Positions 54,921 through 63,875 of a stretch of DNA of 64,000 bases are shown here, one piece after another. This DNA is from MPNP01 sp026710155. GTDB taxonomy: Bacteria > Pseudomonadota > Alphaproteobacteria > Rhodobacterales > Rhodobacteraceae. The stretch spans positions 3,182,499 to 3,246,498 of the forward strand of contig OZ241737.1 in the NCBI GenBank assembly GCA_965200885.1. The letters are read 5' to 3'. The position numbers and the translations under genes are program-made. Position 1 is the stretch's first letter, and each line of letters begins with the position of its first letter. Under the pieces are notes generated by a model that was not told the origin of the DNA, made no database searches, and saw only the letters and a program-made list of their open reading frames with translations.

Positions 54921-55468
54921 TGTTCCTCGGAAATGAAAGATACGAGGGCCGATTATACAGGGCATTGAAGAAGGAATATTCATGGGAATCCCTTTCAGAT
55001 TCCCGTGACGTTTTCAATCATCTGGTAGAGCCCCAGGAAAATTGGATGGGAAGCATTCTGGCATTCGCCATTGCGGAGGAGGCACGATTTGAATGTATGG
55101 TACACCAGAAAAAAGCAACCGGGTCAATTCCAACGGATGAAGAAATAAGGAAATGGTATGCCCAACAGCCGGAAAGCAACATGATCAGGGCCAAAACCGA
55201 TGCCGATATTGCCTTGGCAAATTTTATGGAAGAGGCCATTGATTCAGCAATTAAGGCTGATCAGGACGGTTTTCGTAAAAGTGAAATAATTGCTGAAATC
55301 AATAAGGTAAAAAACGAAGTTGCCCATGAAGTAACGAAGCTGGGCAAAATATGGCTCCAATCATGGAAGAACATGATTTTTTCCTTACTTGGCTATGGGA
55401 TGGCTATCATATGCTTGAAGGATTTATCCATACTGGATTTGATTGAATTAATTTTTCGGGAGGGATAA
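54920..55468 (+). CDS. Chimeric protein: RES-toxin start fused to family X, 182 aa
   Basis: The first 25 or so residues (MFLGNERYEGRLYRALKKEY) resemble the start of RES-domain toxins that pair with Xre/ParS antitoxins. From SDSRDVFNHL the protein is family X (LAFAIAEEARFECMVHQKKA, DEEIRKWYAQQPESNMIRAK) with a C-terminal membrane helix. It is intact and translationally coupled to the antitoxin. Recombination seems to have replaced the toxin body. Confidence 0.6.
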   Translation: MFLGNERYEGRLYRALKKEYSWESLSDSRDVFNHLVEPQENWMGSILAFAIAEEARFECMVHQKKATGSIPTDEEIRKWYAQQPESNMIRAKTDADIALANFMEEAIDSAIKADQDGFRKSEIIAEINKVKNEVAHEVTKLGKIWLQSWKNMIFSLLGYGMAIICLKDLSILDLIELIFREG

Positions 55469-55475
55469 AACAAAA

Positions 55476-55650
55476 TGGCAAAGCAGGATGAAGTAAAAAA
55501 CAACTGGGCAAACATATTGTGATTGCCGTTTTGAAGGTAATCCACAACACCCAAAACAGCAAGGCTGCCCTAACTGCGGCTGGTCTCGGGTTGGCCCATC
55601 GTCGAAATAATGTATCCTGTAAACCCTGGATTCAATTGCCTATCAATTGA
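55476..55650 (+). pseudogene. Small partner of family X, degraded (copy 3)
   Basis: It starts ATGGCAAAGCAGGATGAAGT. The DNA clearly matches 45756-45974 (AACAGCAAGGCTGCC, GGTCTCGGGTTGGC, CATCGTCGAAATAAT), but stops and shifts interrupt it. Confidence 0.55.
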
Positions 55651-55687
55651 TTCCATGCATAATCAGGCGTTCGGTACTGGAGAAACG

Positions 55688-55910
55688 CATGAATAGGATA
55701 TACGAGAGCCATGACCGTGGATGGAAGTTAATTGAGACCAGGATCAGTGAAGATCTGGCCAAGCGCTACCGGAACATGGCCATCCACTTGATATTTGCCG
55801 TGGCTTTTAGACTCATTATCGTGATCCTCGGTATCGTAGGATTTTGTGGAATCATCATCGGCCTACCGGTTTGGACCCTCCGGGTGACAACTTGCGTAAA
55901 AGTGCCATGA
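55688..55910 (+). CDS. Short coiled-coil membrane protein, diverged relative
   Basis: MNRIYESHDRGWKLIETRIS and a membrane helix FAVAFRLIIVILGIVGFCGI: a compact version of the 47145 and 52538 proteins without repeats. The frame is open further up (from 55647). It ends where the methyltransferase starts. Confidence 0.45.
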
Positions 55911-56739
55911 GCAGGACAACCATTCCTCCACTCAAGATCCAGGGAATCAAGAGCAAGGCGATTCCCTTCATCAGGGAAAGCGTTGACTGGAACGGCCGGG
56001 GAAGGTGGATCGAACCCTTCCTGGGGTCCGCAGTGGTTCCCCTGAACATACTTCCCGACCTTGCCCTGCTCGGCGATTCCAACCCCAACCTGATCCGTTT
56101 TTACAAGGGAATCCAGGAAGGGATGGTTACCGGTGAATCAATTCGCAATTTCCTTGAACTTGAGGGGGAAAGGCTGAGGCAAGAGGGTGAAGGTCACTAT
56201 TACAGGATAAGGGAGCGCTTCAACAAGGATGGCGATCCACATGACTTCCTGTTCCTGAACAGGTCCTGTTTCAATGGTCTTGTCCGCTTCAACCGCAAGG
56301 GCGGGTTCAACACCCCCTTCTGCCGGAAACCGGATCGCTTCCGGCCGGCTTATGTTACCAAGATCTGCAATCAGATCGAAAAGGCTGCCAGAATCATCGC
56401 CGGAAGATCATGGGAATTCGTGTGTGCCGATTGGACAGGACTTGTCAGGGAGGCCCCGGCAAGGATGACTTCGTGTATTGCGACCCACCCTATGCCGGGC
56501 GTTTCAACGACTATTTCAACTCCTGGAGCGATGAGGATGCCGAGCGGCTGGAAAAAAGCCTGAAGGCCCTGCCCTGCCCCTTTCTTTATTCGATGTGGTC
56601 CGAAAACAGGTACCGCAGGAACGAGAGGATGCACAAATCGTTTTTGGCATACGAGATCCGGACCTTTTCCCATTTTTACCATCTGGGAGCTTCCGAGAAC
56701 CTGCGGAACGGCATGACCGAGGCCTTGGTGATCGGATGA
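55907..56739 (+). pseudogene. D12-class adenine methyltransferase (M.EcoRV-like), one frameshift
   Basis: Motif I region KSKAIPFIRESVDWNGRGRW and EPFLGSAVVPLNI; FLNRSCFNGLVRFNRKGGFN; catalytic FVYCDPPYAGRFNDYF. The frame changes once near 56455, at a GGCCCC, so the DPPY motif lies in another frame. With the base corrected the product is about 277 aa, the size of Dam-like D12 enzymes. The endonuclease next to it is intact, so a truly dead methyltransferase would be hard to survive; a sequencing error is likely. Confidence 0.8.
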
Positions 56740-57473
56740 ATGGGATGAAGGACGCAATACTCAATTCACTTGAAGCCATCCAGAACGGCTATGCCCTCTG
56801 TGGTGTGGTTGACCGGAAGTTCCGTGTCTATCCCATAGGTACCGATACCAAGGTCATAAGCACCCTTTTCGAGATCGTATCCCGACAGGCGGTCCTGGTA
56901 TATGCCAATGCAAATGGCCTGGAACTCGTGGAGCCGGAGAAACAGAACCACTACCCGGATTTCACCCTGGTTGATCCCGGTGGGACAGAGGGGAAAATCG
57001 CGATTGATGTCAAGACAACCTACAAGGATGGAGACAAGCCCTTCAGTTTTGCATTGGGAAGTTACACCAGTTACATTCGCGAGGAAACCGAAGGAAAAAA
57101 CATCGTGTATCCCTACAGCGAGTATGGCCCTCACTGGATCCTGGGCTTCGCTTACACCAGGAACAAACTGGACAGGGACCTGATGGCCAAAATCTATGAT
57201 CCTGAATCAATCGGGGAAATGCCGCTTCCCTTTGGGGATGTTGAGGTCTTCATGCAGGAAAAGTGGAGGATTGCCGGGGACAAGGCCGGGAGTGGCAATA
57301 CAAGGAATATCGGAAGCATCCGAGGATCAATTGGTGATTTCAGGGATGGAAAAGGGGTTTTCGAATCGGAAGGGGAATTTCTTGCATACTGCCGGGGATA
57401 CAGGAAAAAAGCCGAAGAACGCAAGAACTCCTACTCCAATATTAGTGAATTCAGGTCATTGAAAAGGGCTTGA
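56736..57473 (+). CDS. EcoRV-family type II restriction endonuclease, 245 aa
   Basis: Matches the EcoRV protein from end to end: YPIGTDTKVISTLFEI, EPEKQNHYPDFTLV with the first catalytic Asp, IAIDVKTTYKDGDKPF with the Asp-x-Lys, WILGFAYTR, EKWRIAGDKAGSGNTRNIGS (recognition loop) and YSNISEFRS. The length equals EcoRV. The ATG overlaps the methyltransferase stop (ATGA). Cleavage at GATATC is a fair prediction. Confidence 0.92.
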   Translation: MNGMKDAILNSLEAIQNGYALCGVVDRKFRVYPIGTDTKVISTLFEIVSRQAVLVYANANGLELVEPEKQNHYPDFTLVDPGGTEGKIAIDVKTTYKDGDKPFSFALGSYTSYIREETEGKNIVYPYSEYGPHWILGFAYTRNKLDRDLMAKIYDPESIGEMPLPFGDVEVFMQEKWRIAGDKAGSGNTRNIGSIRGSIGDFRDGKGVFESEGEFLAYCRGYRKKAEERKNSYSNISEFRSLKRA

Positions 57474-57478
57474 ATGGT

Positions 57479-57620
57479 TATGGACCATATGGTCATACAC
57501 AAAAAGTTTTATGATCCGGGTTCCAGTCCGGATGTTCGCAGCATCCCCAGGTTCCATCAGGTGGAATTATTCAAACCGGAAGGTGAATTGCAAATCCGCA
57601 TGGTCAGGTATGTAATCCCC
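57479..57620 (-). pseudogene. Half-HsdS start in a truncated G-element (scrap 6)
   Basis: On the minus strand, GGGGATTACATACC (end at 57620), the same leader, then MEPGDAANIRTGTRII, the start of a half-HsdS as in G-element 2. It begins 6 bp after the EcoRV-like gene, so the restriction-modification pair adjoins a G-type end. From 57621 to 57697 no gene. Confidence 0.5.
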
Positions 57621-57733
57621 AAAATTTACCACAATATGAAAAACACACCCACGCTGATCAGGGACTTGACAGAATTGTTGAACATTCTAAAATACAAATG
57701 TGTCTTGGCGAATTTTTTCTCATAAAGAATACC

Positions 57734-58009
57734 GTGAACAAATCCTTTAAGTTTATTATTTTGGCATGCTTCCTGTGGATCAGTGTGGTACAGGCAGAAG
57801 AGAATAGCCCAGTGGATGAAAAACTATCTGCTTGTCTAATGAGTGATGGCAAATCCTGGAATGAATGCTTTTCTGGAAATACCTCAAATTCAGTGGAAGA
57901 AATAGCAAATCCTTATTCGGATATTATCGATTTCTTAAATGAACCGGCTGAGGTTGGAATTATCTCCCCCAGTGAAAGCATAAGAAATAGTCTTTCTTCT
58001 ACACATTAG
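57734..58009 (+). CDS. Small secreted protein, 91 aa
   Basis: The GTG frame starts with a signal peptide (VNKSFKFIILACFLWISVVQ then AEENS). The mature part is short and acidic with two Cys (CLMSDGKSWNECF). No family is recognised. Confidence 0.45.
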   Translation: MNKSFKFIILACFLWISVVQAEENSPVDEKLSACLMSDGKSWNECFSGNTSNSVEEIANPYSDIIDFLNEPAEVGIISPSESIRNSLSSTH

Positions 58010-58014
58010 GATAT

Positions 58015-58468
58015 CATCATCCAATATTTTGTCCTTTTATTAAAGATTGGTGCCGCCAACTTTGGAATTGCAAGTATTGCGGCTTTGGCCGGATATTTGG
58101 TTGCCCTGACACCTCAAGCACCTGTTGTAGCAGCTGTGATCACGGGGTTGCTAGGATTGATTCTCGGAGGTTCAGTTGTCTTCATTCGAAATTCTGAGGA
58201 AAAATACTCTTTTGCGTTTTGGGCATTTGGGGCTGTGGTATTTTGTTTGGTATTCTATCTAGTCCACGATTACCGAAGAAATGCTGTAATTGAAGCCAGC
58301 AATGCTGCACTTTTGGATGAATTATTTACCAAGCAGAAAATACAACAGGAACATGTACAGGAATGTTCTCGTTTTGAATTTAAGATCAATCAAGAACGAA
58401 AAGTTGCCAATCTCGAACCACTTACTTTTGACCAGGTATGTCCTGATCTGTTTTCAATCATACCTTAA
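58015..58468 (+). CDS. Predicted membrane protein, about 127-150 aa, start uncertain
   Basis: Hydrophobic segments LVALTPQAPVVAAVITGLLG, LILGGSVVFI and SFAFWAFGAVVFCLVFYLV, then a hydrophilic Cys-containing tail (EHVQECSRFEFKINQERKVA). The open frame reaches back to 58015 without a standard start; TTG at 58085 is the first conventional one. From 58469 to 58983 no recognisable gene. Confidence 0.45.
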
Positions 58469-58983
58469 ATTCCAGAATTTTTTTTTGGATTTTTATACCT
58501 CATCAGTGGCCTGTATTGTTCAGCTGATGCCCTCCTGCATCGATGCTCTCTCGAAACTCGATGACACGATGGAAAAGCAGCGCCAGATACCTGGACTCCT
58601 TGGCAGGTTTTGCAGCGAAGCAGCGAACCGATTTTGTCTGTCGTATTCCCAAAATTGAAAAGTAGCCCTATCCACGAACTGACATACGAAACTCTGATTG
58701 GTAAATAAATCATCCTGGTGGCGGATGTGGATCGTTTCCGTATGATCTTCGATCTCGTATTGGGTCGTTACGACGCTGGATTATCTGCTGGGTGCGATAG
58801 TTTATGGCTATCTGACGACCTACCTCGATAGCTACCGCCTGCGTTCGAAATTCTTGGATGATTCCATTTGCACCCGCTTGCCGGACTGCCTATCTTCCAT
58901 CATATGGAACAACATGTATAGCCAAATAATCATCCGTCAAGGTAATTTAATCACTCCGAATATATAATCCTTTGAACCTGAAT

Positions 58984-59101
58984 CATAAGTCACGAAACAA
59001 TAAAAATGATGCTGCTAGACCTGAAATTCAGAACTGATTTTGAACCAAAAATGGTCTTTTGTCTGAAAATGTATTGAATTTGCTTCAGTTTTTGACTTAT
59101 G
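58984..59101. repeat. MITE-like repeat, CATAAGTCA ends (copy 2)
   Basis: 118 bp with perfect inverted ends CATAAGTCA and TGACTTATG, matching 8200-8311 in inverse. From 59102 to 59427 I see no gene. Confidence 0.6.
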
Positions 59102-59427
59102 GAACAAGCACTTGGAAAAAATCATGGCAGGTCAAACTGAAAAAGGCCTACACCTTTTGCCAGACGGGATATTGGCTGGTTTCAACCTGTTTGGTAGCCA
59201 CCAAAACACGGCTTTTCGCCACTCTTTCGTTAGCCGACCAGATGCTTGCCAACCCTTTAGAATTCGGCCGAGCTCGGGAGGTCTGACTTCTTCCTCTTGG
59301 CAAGGGCGGTTCAGTATTTCTGAATTGAGGTATCGGGCATACCCCAATTCAGATTGTTTTATTTGGCCCCGATATTGAGCCAAGCGGGTAAGGTCACCAG
59401 ATTGTCAATAACGGAGAGGGGTTCAGG

Positions 59428-60468
59428 TTAGTCTTCATCACCAATGTTGGGATTGTCTTGTAGGAGCCTGATGTTGTCGAAGAGAATACAAAACTGATCC
59501 AGAAGAGCCTCCTGGACCGGAGAAGTCTCCATTCTTTCGGTGACCTTCCGAAGACCGTTGATGACCGTCGTGTGATCGCGCCCACCCATGATCTTGCCAA
59601 TTTCCTGCAGGGAATGGGGCGTCGTCTGGTAGATTATATACATCAGTAGGTGACGCCTCATGACGATGTCCATCCTGCGAGTCCTTGAATTGATGATTCC
59701 CCTTTCCATCTGTTCGGACAATTCCATGATTTCCGCAAAGAGATGGTGAGATATCCTGTCCCTGCCGCAAATGTCCTTGATGATCATGCGATCAAGTTTC
59801 AGCAAACCCATTTGGGTCCCGATCTTGAGAGCTTGAAATCGGTACAGGAGGGCATGGCCAAGACCCTTCTTGGCATATCTTCGTTCCCATTCCTTTCGAA
59901 TGAGGGAAAACACATCATCCACTGATGCTTTTTCATCAACAAAACGATGCGTGTTTTTCAACTTCTCCAAGGATTGATTGATAAACCCGTTCTGGACTGA
60001 TTGGTGTGTGAAGATCCTCTTGAGTGCATGTTTTTTCCTCCGACTCACCTTCCTGAGTACTGTCCCCACATAGATATCCCACCAGAGGTATTTGCAGTAG
60101 GAATTGTAATGCCTCTCGTGAATGACCTTGCAGCGACGATCGTTGGTATTGACAACCCAACTGAAAAAAACCGGTCTGGTTATATTCCCATCTTCGGTTT
60201 CCAGTGGTGTAACAACGATCCGGTCGATGCCTGACCTGGATTTGCGTACAACATGGTTGATGTGACGAAAGGTGGTTTCAGCAGCCAGAAAGGTGAAGAT
60301 GGATGAATTGATCTGAACCCACAGCACCTTTCCTCTCCTGTTTTCCATTTTTATGCAGTTTCTCAACGGCAAATTGTCGATAGCGATATTGTCCAGAATC
60401 TTGATAAGAATACCATCATTCTGTCTGATACTGCTCGACAGGATTTTTTGTATGATTTGTTTCATCAT
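59428..60468 (-). CDS. DnaA domain IV-containing protein, 346 aa
   Basis: The C-terminal 90 residues are a DnaA DNA-binding domain: MRRHLLMYIIYQTTPHSLQE, IGKIMGGRDHTTVINGLRKV. There is no AAA+ ATPase domain (no Walker motifs); the first 250 residues are basic and of unknown fold. Chromosomal DnaA it is not. A replication or transcription factor of a mobile element that reads DnaA boxes is the natural guess. Confidence 0.8.
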   Translation of the reverse strand: MMKQIIQKILSSSIRQNDGILIKILDNIAIDNLPLRNCIKMENRRGKVLWVQINSSIFTFLAAETTFRHINHVVRKSRSGIDRIVVTPLETEDGNITRPVFFSWVVNTNDRRCKVIHERHYNSYCKYLWWDIYVGTVLRKVSRRKKHALKRIFTHQSVQNGFINQSLEKLKNTHRFVDEKASVDDVFSLIRKEWERRYAKKGLGHALLYRFQALKIGTQMGLLKLDRMIIKDICGRDRISHHLFAEIMELSEQMERGIINSRTRRMDIVMRRHLLMYIIYQTTPHSLQEIGKIMGGRDHTTVINGLRKVTERMETSPVQEALLDQFCILFDNIRLLQDNPNIGDED

Positions 60469-61451
60469 TGCCTCCTAATGTGGCTATATGGTTGATTATT
60501 ACTTCAAGCTGATGGGACATTTGTACCAAGCAGCTTGCAACGAGTTAAGAGTTGAAAGATGATCCACAGAATTTTATCAAGCAGATCAACTGATTAACGT
60601 GCTCCCATGGGGCTAAGGTAAGAGACAACAATGTCCTTGAAAAAATGATGATTAATCCATTGCCGCATCCTTTCCTATTTTCTGATGTGTTGTGTGCCTT
60701 GAGGGAAACAGGTTGTTGAACCTGCACCATGGCAAGCCTGTTACCTCAAGCCCACCAATGGTCTGGAGAAATATTTTCCAGTCATCATTCCCTGTTGCAG
60801 TTTGATACTGTTACTCTTGGGATCAATTGGCCGGATGGACAGTTGAGCAAGGAAATTGCATGTTTTGTGAGTTCTCTCTGAAGATCTGACCCCTTGGTCT
60901 GTCTTCAATATCTCATTCCCTGATAGGTTGATGTATCTACTTGAGAGATTGTTTTCCGGTATGTTTGTAATGTTATTGTCTCAGTCATTGTTTGTTGCGA
61001 TGAATGCATGAACTGCATTTGTTCAGGCAACTAAAAAGATTGCTCTAAACTATCAAGCCCACAAATCAGCCTTGGGCAAATCACTTGTGGATAAAGCATC
61101 ATCTTATTTTCAGAAGTGTTTCAACCCCGGTCTTGAAGAATGTCTGTCCTGATATTGGGTGATTCATTCGACTGTATATGCTTCAAGGGATAGTACACCC
61201 GCACTTTGAAGAGTAATCGTGCAATTGACCTTGGAAATATACCAATCTGGACAATGGTGATTTGGATTGCGGATAATTTGCTACAATCCCCTATGGATTA
61301 AGGGCCTTGAGATACACCCAAAAAAATTGGATTTCCATGCTTTATTAGGAAAAATCAACCCTTGAAGCCTGTTACTGCAGTCCAAAAACGATTGCTAACT
61401 AAAATTTTTGGGATGGAAAACTATCTTTGAAACCAAAATTTTGCTTCTATT
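60469..61451. other. 983-bp non-coding stretch with a DnaA box
   Basis: No supported gene. A perfect DnaA box, TGTGGATAA (61086-61094), lies here and a near match (TGATCCACA) at about 60559, both on the upstream side of the DnaA-domain gene. It may be its regulatory region or a decayed origin. No iterons are visible to me. Confidence 0.35.
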
Positions 61452-61501
61452 GGGGATTATATATTTGAATAGATTCTGAAAAATGTTTGCCGATTCTGAT
61501 T

Positions 61502-62335
61502 TTAAGCCATAACCTTATCAAGTATCTTTTTGTTCTTGAATCCCGAAACAACATTGGTCTCAAGAATATCAACTCTTTGTTTGCTTAATTCACAATATTC
61601 TTGGCTTATATCTATCCCGATATAGTTTCTGTTTAATGCCTTTGCTGAAACAAGGGTTGAACCCGATCCGCACATCGGATCAAGGATCAAATCCCCTTCA
61701 TTGGTAAATACCTGAATAAAGTCGTGGGGGATCTTGTCTGGATAAACCGCTGGATGTTGTCGTTTCATCCAAATCTTATCACCACCATTCCCATAATCCC
61801 AAATCGTTCCTGGGCATTTGGTATCGTTAATAACCATACTTCTAGAATTTTCCGTTATGCCATCCTTATTTCTGTTAGCTCCACCAGTCATTGTCTTGCC
61901 CGCATGCTTGCATGGTATCTTGATGGATTCCTTGTCAAAGGTTTTGGGTTTCTGCCCTTTGACAAAAATAGGCATATATTCATGATCAACCCTAAATCTC
62001 CGAGTCCACCAAGCCCCATCCTTACCTTGCTTCCTGTAAATTACACATTCAAACAAGCCAAAACCTATATTGTCACACCAATCAACAATAGTCCTGAATG
62101 AGGTTAATGACTTGTGACCATTCTTGGTCTGATCTTGAATTACCATTACAACGGGAGCTCCATCCTTACTAACCCTGTAAAGTTCACTTCCCAAAGCATT
62201 AAGGTCAAGAATAAACCCATTATAATCCCTCAATTCATCATATGGGGGAGAAAATACAGTTAAATCAAATGTATTATTCTTGAATTTCTTGAGAGATTTT
62301 ATGGCATCTCCACAAATTATGCGGTTTGACTTCAT
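61502..62335 (-). CDS. SPPY-type DNA methyltransferase, 277 aa
   Basis: Motif IV is FDLTVFSPPYDELRDY near residue 30 and motif I is LILDPMCGSGSTLVSAKALN near the end, the beta-class order. SPPY is usual for N4-cytosine methylation, though some adenine enzymes have it. YIGIDISQEYCELSKQR follows. The ATG at 62335 overlaps the nuclease stop (ATGA); a longer frame upstream lies within the nuclease gene and is unlikely. Confidence 0.87.
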   Translation of the reverse strand: MKSNRIICGDAIKSLKKFKNNTFDLTVFSPPYDELRDYNGFILDLNALGSELYRVSKDGAPVVMVIQDQTKNGHKSLTSFRTIVDWCDNIGFGLFECVIYRKQGKDGAWWTRRFRVDHEYMPIFVKGQKPKTFDKESIKIPCKHAGKTMTGGANRNKDGITENSRSMVINDTKCPGTIWDYGNGGDKIWMKRQHPAVYPDKIPHDFIQVFTNEGDLILDPMCGSGSTLVSAKALNRNYIGIDISQEYCELSKQRVDILETNVVSGFKNKKILDKVMA

Positions 62336-62826
62336 TTGTAGCCCTCGGCATTTCTCTGGTCTTGGTGTGCCATATTGCAGATACCACACCACCATTCCTT
62401 GAATTCATCCTCGACATGGTGCCGGTGCCAATTTCCTTTCCAGATTCTATTGCAGTTTGGACATACAGAACCTGATTTGGGCTTGTCTGGGATAATAGAG
62501 CCATCCAAAACACCCTTGCGTTTCTGGTTTATTTCCTCTGCACAAACCTTGCAGATTGCATTAGAACGCATCAAGTATCCATCCTGACTGACTCTTGTCT
62601 GATAGAAGCTAAACCAATCGGAAGGAAGCATATAACCACATTCCCGACATTGCATTTCCTCTTTGGGATATCCGCTGGTTGCAATGTAATTTACCGTTTC
62701 TCTATCAGGATCATTTTCAAATCTGTCGATTACAACATCATGCGTTTTTGAATTGGTAAACAGGTTCAATTCCTTGATGGCATAATTGATTATGTTAATT
62801 ATGTTCTTGGCAGAACCCTTTGGCAT
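62332..62826 (-). CDS. HNH-type nuclease, 164 aa, likely restriction enzyme
   Basis: Zinc pairs CRECGYMLP and ICKVCAEE, then an HNH/treble-clef core CPNCNRIWKGNWHRHH followed by WWCGICNMAHQDQRN. It sits first in a two-gene unit with the methyltransferase, so it is probably the cognate restriction endonuclease. Specificity is unknown. A promoter should lie in the 119 bp before the right inverted repeat. Confidence 0.78.
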   Translation of the reverse strand: MPKGSAKNIINIINYAIKELNLFTNSKTHDVVIDRFENDPDRETVNYIATSGYPKEEMQCRECGYMLPSDWFSFYQTRVSQDGYLMRSNAICKVCAEEINQKRKGVLDGSIIPDKPKSGSVCPNCNRIWKGNWHRHHVEDEFKEWWCGICNMAHQDQRNAEGYK

Positions 62827-62984
62827 TATTACCCCTGAATTTCTTTTGGTAGTGATTTTTTAATTATTTTGGTTTGGTCTGTCAGTAAAAATAGTTGACA
62901 ATCCTTAAAAATAAAAACAGAATTTCTAGTTAATAGAAATTCTAAAATCTATTCAAATATATAATCCCCTTTTTTTGTAAGTTT

Positions 62985-63590
62985 TTGGGCGGTTTGGTTT
63001 CGGCGCATTGGCGTCAATCAATTGTACGATCCATTTCAGGTCGTGCAACGTATCGGTCAAGCCAGCAGTTTCCATTGGAGGCGCAACTTTGATTGATCCG
63101 TGGATTGTAACAAAGCTATAATGCACAAAATACAAACTCAAACTGTGTGTGAAAATGATTTTCAAGTTTCTTGCTAAACGCATTGGTCAACCGGGTAAGG
63201 CGCCGCATTCACATCCGCATGGATAAATTATGACGCTCAACATAGCTGGCCGAGATATGATCGGGACGGCCTTCGACAGTCTTCTTGATCGTTCCCGTAC
63301 AATCCGCCGGTGAATACTTTTTTGCATGGTGTTTCTTGCTCTGGTCGTCGTCAAAAAGCTTGATCAGCATGGCGTAGTCGATATCCCCACCAAACGCGCC
63401 CTCTACGGCTTCGAGATAAGCTTTGAGGCCGTCTGTGGTTAACTGGACCCGATTGGCCAGCCGTGCGCGGACATCGTCCATAAACTCGATTGCGGTCTCA
63501 CTGCTACGGTCGCCCATTTCCCAGGGCAGGATCAACTTGCTGTCGTTATCAATTGCTGTCACCGTCCGAGTGAGCATACCGCGCAGATTC
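62985..63590 (-). pseudogene. IS1-like transposase, frameshifted and truncated
   Basis: TAIDNDSKLILPWEMGDRSS, RVQLTTDGLKAYLEAVEGAF, DIDYAMLIKLF and ISASYVERHNLSMRM are the DDE blocks of transposases usually filed as IS1 family. After a shift near 63190 RRLTRLTNAFSKKLEN continues in another frame. The N-terminal zinc part is missing: at 63590 it joins a methyltransferase remnant. Confidence 0.65.
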
Positions 63591-63875
63591 AATCGCTTCC
63601 ATCAAGCGCGGGTAATCGTCGGTGATCTGATCAGCCCAGGACTCATGCACGTCGCGTTCCCAAGACCAGCGATCTTGAAACTTGGCACCGGCCGCAAGAC
63701 TATCGGGGGTTGCGTGAAAGTCCCGGCCCTTGTTGAACGGCGGATCGGTGGCAATCAGATCCACCGATTCGGAATTCATGACCCTCAAGGATTTTAAATT
63801 GTCGCCGTGAAAAAGAGTGCGGTTCTGCCAGTTTGCAAAATTGGGGGGGGGTAAATTGTCATTGCGTGTCTGATT
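63586..63875 (-). pseudogene. Adenine-type DNA methyltransferase, N-terminal part, C9 tract at start
   Basis: NFANWQNRTLFHGDNLKSLR, then SVDLIATDPPFNKGRDFHAT with catalytic DPPF, and KFQDRWSWERDVHESWADQI, the usual start of site-specific methyltransferases. A run of nine C just behind the only good ATG (MTIY) puts it out of frame; seven or ten would restore MTIYPPP. The gene is cut at 63590 by the IS1-like sequence. From 63876 to 64000 only AT-rich DNA. Confidence 0.65.

Larger units (their letters stand above)
61452..62969 (-). mobile_element. G-element with complete HNH/methyltransferase pair (1,518 bp)
   Basis: GGGGATTATATATTTGAATA plus GATT (61452-61475) is repeated exactly in inverse at 62946-62969: perfect 24-bp ends. 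Two overlapping minus-strand genes fill it. The ends are of the same type as the half-HsdS elements (GGGATTACATATTTGATTAA). There is no transposase inside and no clear target duplication. It looks like a non-autonomous mobile restriction-modification cassette. Confidence 0.7.

Noticed and set aside
58500..58960. Possible transposase scrap
   Set aside because: Some short frames look protein-like, but I could not match any recognised motif.
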